This document shows, piece after piece, positions 56,599 to 64,000 of a stretch of 64,000 nucleotides of DNA. The translations under genes and the position numbers were made by a program. The notes under the pieces were generated by a model. That model was not told where the DNA came from. It saw only the letters and a list, made by a program, of their open reading frames with translations, and made no database searches. Each line of letters starts with the position of its first letter. Position 1 is the first letter of the stretch. Source of the stretch: Myxococcales bacterium. Lineage in GTDB: Bacteria > Myxococcota_A > UBA9160 > SMWR01. The DNA lies in NCBI GenBank assembly GCA_022561775.1, contig JADFQO010000007.1, positions 1 through 64,000 of the forward strand, in the 5' to 3' direction.

Positions 56599-58395
56599 AT
56601 GAGTCAAGGCGACGACGGCGGACGAATCTGCCCCGCGCCGCCGCGGAAGCGCTCCGAAGACCGCGAGCGATTCGACGGCTGGGGGTTCGCGGATAGCGGC
56701 TTTCGGATCCATGCGAATGGCGCCGTCGAGCTGAGTGGCAATCGCTACGACCTGGCCGGTACCGAGTTGCCGGATCTCCTGCCCTGGATCAGCCGAATGA
56801 TCGGCATTCCGCTCGATCCGCGCGAAGTCAATCCCTCGCAGTACCCGCCTGTGATTCCGGAACCCCGCGAGAACCCGGCCTTCCTCGGCGAGCTGCGGAA
56901 GTTTTTGCCCGACGACGCGATCTGCGACGACTCGGAAAACCGGCTGCGACACGGCCACGGGCATGCCCAGAAGGAAATCTATGCCATCAAACACGGGCAG
57001 CTCGCGCGAATCCCCGATCTCGTCGTCTACCCGAACGGGGTTGAGCAGGTCGAGGCACTGGTCGCTGCGGCGCTCCGGTACGGCGCGTGCCTGATCCCCT
57101 ACGGCGGAGGCACCAATGTCACGCAGGCGCTCTTGTGCCCCGCCGATGAGGAGCGAATCATCGCCTCCGTCGACCTGTCTCGGATGAATCGAATTCGCTG
57201 GATCGACCCCCAGAATCGGATGGCGTGCATCGAAGCCGGTGCGGTCGGTCGAGAGATCGTCGAAATCCTGGCGCAGCACGGTTTCACGATGGGCCACGAA
57301 CCAGACAGCGTCGAGTTTTCGACCCTCGGCGGTTGGATCGCGACCCACGCGAGTGGAATGAAGAAGAACCGCTACGGAAACATCGAAGATCTGGTGCTCG
57401 ACGTATCCGCCGCCACGGCGGTGGGCTTTCTGACGCGATCGAGTGTCTCTCCTCGCGAGTCGGTCGGCGTCGACCTTCGTCGCTGGCTCTACGGATCCGA
57501 GGGGAATCTGGGAATCGTCACCCACGCAACTGTAAAACTCTTTCCGCTTCCCGAGGTCCAGCACTACCAAAGCGTCGTCTTCCGGAGCTTCGAGGAGGGA
57601 TTCGCCTTCCTGTACGACCTGAAGCAGTACGGCGCTCCGCCAGCGAGCGTGAGACTGACCGACAACCTTCAGTTCCAGTTCAGCCGAGCCCTCAAGCCCA
57701 CTTCGGTGGGTCTGAAGCGGCTGAAGGGCCGATTCGAGAAGTTCTACGTGACGCGCGTCAAGAGATTCGATCCCGACGAGATGGTGGCCTGCACGCTCGT
57801 CTTCGAAGGCAGCCGGGAGGAGGTTGCCGTGCAGGAGTCGGCGCTGTTTCGGATCGCCCGCAAACACGGCGGGCTCAGGGCGGGCGCCGAAAACGGCAAG
57901 CGCGGCTACGAACTGACCTTCGCGATCGCCTACATCCGGGACTTCGTGATGGATCACTATCTGCTCGCTGAATCCTTCGAGACTTCCGTCTCCTGGAGTC
58001 AGACGCTGGCGCTTTGCGAGCGCGTAAAACGCAGGGTTCGCGAAGAGCACGCGGCGCGCGGTCTGCCTGGAGTGCCGTTCATCAGCTGCCGCATCACGCA
58101 GCTCTACGACACGGGAGTCTGTGTCTACTTCTACTGCGCCTATCACTACAAGGGTGTCGATCGTCCGAGCGAGGTCTTTGCGGAAATCGAGCAAGCCGCG
58201 CGCGACGAGGTGCTTCGCAGCGGTGGATCGCTCTCCCATCATCACGGCATCGGAAAGCTGCGCGCGGAATTCCTGCCCGAAATCATGTCGGCCCCGATGC
58301 TGGAGTGGAGTCGGCGCATCAAGCGGGCGGTCGATCCGCATAATGTCTTCGGGGCCGCGAATCACGGTGTGGACGCCGGCAAGCTCTCTCGCTGA
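56599..58395 (+). CDS. FAD-binding oxidase, alkyldihydroxyacetonephosphate-synthase-like (ether lipid synthesis)
   Basis: FDGWGFADSGF; PYGGGTNVTQAL; MGHEPDSVEFSTLGGWIATHASGMKKNRYGNIEDLV; LSHHHGIGKLR. Confidence 0.85.
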   Translation: MSQGDDGGRICPAPPRKRSEDRERFDGWGFADSGFRIHANGAVELSGNRYDLAGTELPDLLPWISRMIGIPLDPREVNPSQYPPVIPEPRENPAFLGELRKFLPDDAICDDSENRLRHGHGHAQKEIYAIKHGQLARIPDLVVYPNGVEQVEALVAAALRYGACLIPYGGGTNVTQALLCPADEERIIASVDLSRMNRIRWIDPQNRMACIEAGAVGREIVEILAQHGFTMGHEPDSVEFSTLGGWIATHASGMKKNRYGNIEDLVLDVSAATAVGFLTRSSVSPRESVGVDLRRWLYGSEGNLGIVTHATVKLFPLPEVQHYQSVVFRSFEEGFAFLYDLKQYGAPPASVRLTDNLQFQFSRALKPTSVGLKRLKGRFEKFYVTRVKRFDPDEMVACTLVFEGSREEVAVQESALFRIARKHGGLRAGAENGKRGYELTFAIAYIRDFVMDHYLLAESFETSVSWSQTLALCERVKRRVREEHAARGLPGVPFISCRITQLYDTGVCVYFYCAYHYKGVDRPSEVFAEIEQAARDEVLRSGGSLSHHHGIGKLRAEFLPEIMSAPMLEWSRRIKRAVDPHNVFGAANHGVDAGKLSR

Positions 58396-58456
58396 CAGAG
58401 CGTCGCGAAGATCGCCTAGGCCTCGCGGGCACAGCGTGAATCAATAGGGTAGGGCA

Positions 58457-60580
58457 ATGGGCGCAAATCGACTGAATGCGGTTTCCGCGGGCGCACTCTG
58501 GTGTTTCGCGTGCGTTGCGCTCGCGGGGTGCCAACGAGAATCGGAGGCGCCCGAAGTGCCGGCCGATGACGGCGCGCTGAACGTCGTGCTGATTACGTTG
58601 GATACGACCCGCGCGGATGCGCTCGGCAGCTACGGACAACCGCGGCCCATCACTCCCAACCTCGATCGGATCGCTGCAGAGGGAACCCAATTCCTGCAGT
58701 GCGTGAGTTCCGCTCCGAGCACCTTGCCCTCGCATTCGACGCTTTTCACCGGTAAGCACCCCTTCGTCCACGGTGTGCGATCGAACGCCGGCTACGTGCT
58801 CTCCGACGAGAACATCACGCTCGCCGAAGTCTTACGCGATCACGGCTACCGGACTTCCGCGGAGGTCGCCGCGCGGGTCATCGGCGGACACACCCAGCTG
58901 GGCCAGGGCTTCGATCGCTATCACGATCTCGAATCCCACGACATCCAGCGCAAAACGATTCACGTGCAAGATGGCGAGGAGCAGAGAGCGATCGAGGTTG
59001 ACGAGCGTGAGGCGGACGACATCACCAGATTTGGACTCCGATTCATCAAAGAGAATCGGAGCGAGAAATTCTTCCTGTGGCTTCACTATTTCGACGCCCA
59101 CCAGCCCTACTCACCACCGGGGCGGTTCTACGAGACAAGTTCCGAAAGCCCCTACCACGGCGAAATTCAATACATCGATGAACAGATCGACCGGGTCTTG
59201 AAGCAGATCGATGGCCTGGGTCTTCGGGAGCGGACCCTCGTGGTGGTCACGGCCGATCACGGCGAGGCCCTGGGCGAGCACGGCGAGAAGACCCACGTGT
59301 ACTTCGTCTACGACGGCACGATCCGCGTGCCACTGCTCTTTTGGGGTGCGACGGTACCGAAGGGGTTGAAGGTCGAATCCCTGGTCCGTACGCTGGATGT
59401 CACCCCGACGATTCTCGACATGCTCAAGCTGCCCCCGCTCGAGGATGTTCAGGGCACCTCGCTGCTTCCCCTTCTGAAAGGCGAGTCGCTCGATCTCGAA
59501 CTCGTTGGCTACGGCGAGTCGCTCGAACCTCTGATCGTGTTCGGCGTGTCCGTGCTTCGATTCGTCCGCAAGGGCCAGTGGAAGTACATCCACAAAGTCA
59601 AACCGGAACTCTTCGATCTGACGAGCGATCCCGGCGAATTGGAAAATCTGTCGAGCGTCCACCCCGAAGTCGTCGAGCGACTGCGGGCGGAACTGACGGC
59701 GCTGATCGAAGAGGCGCCCGAACGGGCCTCCGGAGCGCGACGCGCGATCGACTCGGCGACCGCCGCCCAGCTCGAGGCGTTGGGATATATGGCTGCGGCG
59801 CCAATCAAGGCCCTTGGTGATGAAATGGCGCTGCTCGAAGTTTCTGGCGTCGATCCCACCGCGCTGGCCGACGACATGAATCTGGCCGCCACCGCCTCGG
59901 GGTTCAAGCTGACCCGTCAATTCAAGAAATCCGCCGCGAAGTATCGAGAGGTGATCGAGCGCAATCCCGACAGCGTTCCGCTCTTGATGAGATGGAATCA
60001 CGTGCTCGGTGAGCTTGGCGAAGACGACGAGCGATTCGAGATCCTGACGAGGGTGATCGCACTTGCGCCCGAGACTGCCCCGGCCTATAGCGATCTCGCC
60101 CACATCGTCTTCAAGCGGGATGATCCCGCAGAGGCCGAACGGCTCCTCGCCGCTTCGCTGAGCATCGAGCCGTGTAGGGCGAGCCCGAGAGCGACGCTCG
60201 CCTACCTCGCCGCGCAGCGAAATGACCGTGGTCGACAGCTGCAATTGCTCAAGGAGGGCATCGATCGGTGCCCGCCGGAAGATGGCATCCTCAACAACTA
60301 CGCGTACGCGCTCGCCACCAATCCCGATCAGAAGCATCGAGACGGCGCAGAGGCGCTGCGCATCGCCAAGCGGATCAGCCTGGGCGAGAACGGCAAGCGC
60401 CCCGACTACCTCGACACGCTCGCCTGCGCGTACGCGGAGGTCGGCGATTTTGCGAGCGCGGTTCGGGCTGGAGAGCGGGCGCTCGCGTTGCTCGACGCTG
60501 CGGACGATCCGAATTCGATCGAAGAATCGAAGGCGCACCTCGAGCAATTCAGAGCCGGACGACCCGTCCGCGAGCCGTAA
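58457..60580 (+). CDS. Sulfatase-superfamily lipoprotein with TPR C-terminus, Thr nucleophile position (STLPSHSTLFTG)
   Basis: VVLITLDTTRADALGSYGQ; VVVTADHGEALGEHGE; TPR region after about residue 470. Confidence 0.9.
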   Translation: MGANRLNAVSAGALWCFACVALAGCQRESEAPEVPADDGALNVVLITLDTTRADALGSYGQPRPITPNLDRIAAEGTQFLQCVSSAPSTLPSHSTLFTGKHPFVHGVRSNAGYVLSDENITLAEVLRDHGYRTSAEVAARVIGGHTQLGQGFDRYHDLESHDIQRKTIHVQDGEEQRAIEVDEREADDITRFGLRFIKENRSEKFFLWLHYFDAHQPYSPPGRFYETSSESPYHGEIQYIDEQIDRVLKQIDGLGLRERTLVVVTADHGEALGEHGEKTHVYFVYDGTIRVPLLFWGATVPKGLKVESLVRTLDVTPTILDMLKLPPLEDVQGTSLLPLLKGESLDLELVGYGESLEPLIVFGVSVLRFVRKGQWKYIHKVKPELFDLTSDPGELENLSSVHPEVVERLRAELTALIEEAPERASGARRAIDSATAAQLEALGYMAAAPIKALGDEMALLEVSGVDPTALADDMNLAATASGFKLTRQFKKSAAKYREVIERNPDSVPLLMRWNHVLGELGEDDERFEILTRVIALAPETAPAYSDLAHIVFKRDDPAEAERLLAASLSIEPCRASPRATLAYLAAQRNDRGRQLQLLKEGIDRCPPEDGILNNYAYALATNPDQKHRDGAEALRIAKRISLGENGKRPDYLDTLACAYAEVGDFASAVRAGERALALLDAADDPNSIEESKAHLEQFRAGRPVREP

Positions 60581-60846
60581 TTCGGCTTGCCCGAGAGCGG
60601 AACGGGGCGTCATTCCCGGTCGTGCCGCGTGTCGCCTTGCCGGGCTTTGCGCGATCGCCTCGATTCCGCGCCTCTGGCTTGAGGATCGGCGAGGGATCGG
60701 CTAATCCTCGGCACCCCAGGGGCTTCGCCCCGCGGTGGGGCCCGGCGGGTCCATTAAAAGAGCGGTTTTCCTCGGGGATGCCGGCCCCTCCAGGACGCCC
60801 CGGCTCCTTTCAGAATTCCTTAGGCCTCTAGCTTCTAGGGACGGCG

Positions 60847-61497
60847 ATGGCATTGAATCGAAATCACGTCGCGATGTTCGCGCTGGTCGCGGTCTCCTGC
60901 TTTGTCGTGGGCTGCAGCGCTCGGGCCGACGAGAACGAACGCGGCGCAGATCTCTATCGACTTTGCGCGGCTTGTCACGGCGAAAGCGCAGCGGGGTACG
61001 AGGCCGTGGGTGCTCCGGCGATCGCGGGGTTGCCCCAGTGGTACCTGGAAGCCCAGCTGAAGCAATTCCGCGACGGAACGCGCGGGACCCACTTCGACGA
61101 CATCATGGGGATGCGGATGAGGCCGATGGCGCGGATGCTCATGCGGGACGGGGACGTCGAGGCCGTTTCCGCTCACGTCGCGGCCATGCCGGTCGCCAGG
61201 CCAGCGCCCTCTCTGACGGGTGGTGACGCCGACAACGGCAAGGCGATCTACACGGCTACCTGCGTCGCGTGCCACGGCGCGGATGGGGTGGGAAACCAGG
61301 GGATGCTCGGTGCGGCCCCGCTCAACCATTCGAGCGATTGGTACCTGTTCAGACAGGTCGAGAATTTTCGAGCGGGTGTCCGCGGGGCCCGCGCCGGAGA
61401 CCAGGGCGGGGCTCTGATGCGCCCCATGGTGTTGCAACTGGCCGACGAGCAGGCCATCAAGGATGTCGTCGCCTACATCATGACGCTTGCGAATTAG
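60847..61497 (+). CDS. Di-heme cytochrome c (c4-like)
   Basis: CAACH and CVACH heme motifs; signal peptide. Confidence 0.93.
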   Translation: MALNRNHVAMFALVAVSCFVVGCSARADENERGADLYRLCAACHGESAAGYEAVGAPAIAGLPQWYLEAQLKQFRDGTRGTHFDDIMGMRMRPMARMLMRDGDVEAVSAHVAAMPVARPAPSLTGGDADNGKAIYTATCVACHGADGVGNQGMLGAAPLNHSSDWYLFRQVENFRAGVRGARAGDQGGALMRPMVLQLADEQAIKDVVAYIMTLAN

Positions 61498-61514
61498 GGA
61501 TCGGGAAACTCGCC

Positions 61515-61619
61515 ATGGGTAAGGATTACACCGCGGAAGAGCTGGTTGGTAGGACGTTCTTCATCACGATGATCTGCGTGGGCCTGTTCATCGCAGCCGT
61601 CTTCCTCTTCATCCTCTAG
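61515..61619 (+). CDS. 34-aa single-TM protein between cytochrome c and coxB
   Basis: MGKDYTAEELVGRTFFITMICVGLFIAAVFLFIL*, in tight operon spacing. Confidence 0.7.
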   Translation: MGKDYTAEELVGRTFFITMICVGLFIAAVFLFIL

Positions 61620-61628
61620 GGACGAACG

Positions 61629-62321
61629 ATGATCGATCGATACGTCGAGACGCTTTCCACATACGCGAAGGACATCGACAACCTCATCTTGTTGATCGGC
61701 GTCCTGGTCGGTTTCTGGTTCATCCTCTGCGAGGTGATCTTCTTCTACTTCATCATCCACTTCCGCGCGAAGGATGGAAAGCGCGCCGAGTACATCAGCG
61801 GCGAGGAGAAGAGCCACAAGCGCTGGATCAGCGCCCCGCACCTGCTCGTGCTGGTCTGCGACGTCTTCATCGTCGTCGGCGCCGTGAAGGTGTGGTACGA
61901 GGTCAAGCAGCAGCTGCCGGAGCCCTACGAGACGGTTCGGATCGTCGGCCAGCAGTGGGCGTGGAGCTTCGTGCATCCCGGCGCGGATCACGAACTCGGG
62001 ACCGCCGACGACATCAAGACCGTCGACGAACTTCACGTCGAAGTCGGCAAGGTCTACCACTTCAAGCTCGAAGCGCGCGATGTGATCCACAGCTTCTCGG
62101 TGCCGGTCTTCCGGCTGAAGCAGGATGCCATCCCTGGCCGTGTGATCACCGGCTGGTTCGAACCGACCGGAACGGGCACATACGACATCCAGTGTGCCGA
62201 GATTTGCGGCATCGGTCACGGCGTGATGGTCGCCCGGATCGTCATTGAATCGCCCGAGCGGCACGCTGCCTGGGTGGCCGAACAGAGCCCGATCACTCTC
62301 GCGGCCGCGAACCGACCGTAG
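61629..62321 (+). CDS. coxB: Cytochrome c oxidase subunit II
   Basis: VGQQWAWSFVHPG; CuA motif CAEICGIGHGVM. Confidence 0.95.
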   Translation: MIDRYVETLSTYAKDIDNLILLIGVLVGFWFILCEVIFFYFIIHFRAKDGKRAEYISGEEKSHKRWISAPHLLVLVCDVFIVVGAVKVWYEVKQQLPEPYETVRIVGQQWAWSFVHPGADHELGTADDIKTVDELHVEVGKVYHFKLEARDVIHSFSVPVFRLKQDAIPGRVITGWFEPTGTGTYDIQCAEICGIGHGVMVARIVIESPERHAAWVAEQSPITLAAANRP

Positions 62322-62343
62322 CCGGCTGTCGATGAGAAAACCC

Positions 62344-64000
62344 ATGGCTGAGTCCATCCCCGCAGACGCGACGCACGGGCACGACGTCCACCACCACGCC
62401 GAGCAGAGCTTCTGGAGCAAGTACGTGTTCTCCACCGATCACAAGATGATTGCCATGCAGTACATGTTCACCGGCATGGCGATGGCGTTGATCGGCGGCT
62501 TCATGGCCTACGCCTTTCGGATGCAGCTCGCCTTTCCGGGGATCGAGGTTCCCGGGTACGGGACGGTGACGGCCACCGACTACAACGCGCTCGTCACCAA
62601 CCACGGCACCATCATGATCTTCTGGGTCGCAATGCCGGTGTTGATCGCGGCTTTTGGGAACTTCCTCATTCCGCTCATGATCGGCTGTGACGACATGGTG
62701 TTTCCGAAGATCAATCGGCTCTCGTATCAGATCTTCCTGCTCAGCGCGATCGTCCTGATCAGCTCGTTCTTCGTTCCAGGGGGAGGCTTTGGCGGCGGCT
62801 GGACCGCCTATCCGCCGTTGTCCGCGAAGGGCGAGTACAACCTCACGTCGCTCGGGTCGTCCCTCTGGTTGGTGGCGGTCGCGCTCGAGTTCGTCGCCTT
62901 TCTGCTGGGAGGGATCAACTTCGTCACCACGGCCATGAACGCGCGCGCGCCGGGGATGAAGATGTTCGACATCCCGATCGTGGTCTGGCTGATCGTCGTC
63001 GCGAGCATCCTGTTCATGGCTTCCGTCGGCCCGCTGATCGCGGGCGCCGTCATGCTCTTCATGGATCAGAACATCGGCACGGCCTTCTTCGATCCCGACA
63101 AGGGAGGCGACCCGGTCCTCTGGCAGCATCTCTTCTGGTTCTTCGGCCACCCCGAGGTCTATGTCGTCCTGCTACCCGCGATGGGCATCACGGCCGAAAT
63201 CATGTGCGTCTTCGCGCGCAAGAAGATGTTCGCCTACAAGACCTTCATCTACACGACCTTCGGAACCGGAGTGCTCAGCTTCACGGTCTGGGCCCACCAT
63301 CAGTTCGTCGCGGGCATCGATCCGCGCATGGCGAACATCTTCACGGTCACGACGCTGCTGATCTCGATTCCGATCGCCGAGATGTGCTTCATCTACATCG
63401 CCACCCTATATGGCGGATCGATTCGCCTGACGACCCCGATGCTCTGGGCACTGGCGTTCGTCGCGGAGTTCTTGATCGGCGGCGTCACGGGGATCTTCCT
63501 GGGTGCGAGCGGTGCGGACATCTACTTCCACGATACCTATTTCGTGCTCGCACATTTCCACTACACGTTCTTCCCGATTGCGATCATCGGAACCTTCGCG
63601 GGCTTTACCTACTGGTTTCCAAAGATGTTCGGCAAGATGATGAACGAGACGCTGGGAAAGATTCACTTCTGGGGCACGATCATCCCCTTCAATGGCATCT
63701 TCATCCCGCTCTTCGTTCTCGGAGGAGCCGGGCAACACCGACGGATCTACAACTACCAGCATTTTCCGGACCTGGCGGGAGTCGAAATGCAGGACCTGCG
63801 CGTCTTTGCGACGGTGTCTCTGATCATCATGCTCGCCTTCCAACTGGTGTTCTTCTACAACTGCTTCATCAGCTGGCGAAAGAAGGAGAAGGACGCCGGA
63901 AAGAATCCCTGGAAAGCAAACACCCTCGAGTGGACCGCGGAATCGCCGCCGCCCCACGGGAACTGGCCCGAGTTGCCGACCGTCTACCGCGGCCCCTACG
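62344..64000 (+). CDS. coxA: Cytochrome c oxidase subunit I (3' end beyond window)
   Basis: FSTDHKMIAMQYMFTGM; WFFGHPEVYVVLLPAMGI; HDTYFVLAHFHYTFF. Absent from ORF track because no stop lies within the window. Confidence 0.95.
   Translation, partial: MAESIPADATHGHDVHHHAEQSFWSKYVFSTDHKMIAMQYMFTGMAMALIGGFMAYAFRMQLAFPGIEVPGYGTVTATDYNALVTNHGTIMIFWVAMPVLIAAFGNFLIPLMIGCDDMVFPKINRLSYQIFLLSAIVLISSFFVPGGGFGGGWTAYPPLSAKGEYNLTSLGSSLWLVAVALEFVAFLLGGINFVTTAMNARAPGMKMFDIPIVVWLIVVASILFMASVGPLIAGAVMLFMDQNIGTAFFDPDKGGDPVLWQHLFWFFGHPEVYVVLLPAMGITAEIMCVFARKKMFAYKTFIYTTFGTGVLSFTVWAHHQFVAGIDPRMANIFTVTTLLISIPIAEMCFIYIATLYGGSIRLTTPMLWALAFVAEFLIGGVTGIFLGASGADIYFHDTYFVLAHFHYTFFPIAIIGTFAGFTYWFPKMFGKMMNETLGKIHFWGTIIPFNGIFIPLFVLGGAGQHRRIYNYQHFPDLAGVEMQDLRVFATVSLIIMLAFQLVFFYNCFISWRKKEKDAGKNPWKANTLEWTAESPPPHGNWPELPTVYRGPY

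Noticed and set aside
56461-58365. 634-aa minus-strand ORF
   Set aside because: Antisense to the AGPS-like gene.
59111-60613. 500-aa minus-strand ORF
   Set aside because: Antisense to the sulfatase-TPR gene.
60700-60846. GC-rich inverted repeats (ccccaggggcttcgccccgcggtgggg) before the cytochrome c gene as a riboswitch
   Set aside because: Only simple hairpins are evident; no recognisable riboswitch consensus. Could be a terminator of the upstream gene.
62293-63150. 285-aa minus-strand ORF
   Set aside because: Antisense to coxA.

Overview
High-GC bacterial chromosome segment, almost fully coding. I cannot assign a taxon from the sequence; the gene content looks deltaproteobacterial- or Myxococcota-like, which is a weak inference. 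Recognisable housekeeping genes: nth (3' end), a Ski2-like/DUF3516 helicase, a CobW GTPase, GST, gcvP, htpG, a class II aldolase, HAD, a 2-hydroxyacid dehydrogenase, a kinase/M23/aminotransferase fusion, a cold-shock protein, moaA, an M20 peptidase, metF/metV, a mesaconyl-CoA hydratase-like MaoC protein, the AmmeMemoRadiSam trio, hspQ, an alkyl-DHAP-synthase-like protein, and a cytochrome c / coxB / coxA cluster. The two most interesting regions are: (1) 24.6-35.07 kb, an accessory region bounded by three copies of the moaA 3' end, each encoding MYQIGG-stop with silent differences. This looks like a tandem pair of elements integrated at moaA. It contains a probable integron attC site, a tRNA 3' fragment and a frameshifted phage-like gene. 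(2) 36.15-48.33 kb, a tightly packed ten-gene minus-strand operon: lipoprotein-like proteins, a TPR pseudokinase, a PEGA/SUMF1-like protein without the catalytic Cys, a MotA/TolQ/ExbB protein, an Hsp70/actin-like ATPase, two VWA proteins sharing an N-terminal SFLDCICCGFGAV membrane motif, and a MORN protein. I do not recognise it as any characterised system. All calls come from reading the sequence and supplied ORFs; no database search was run.
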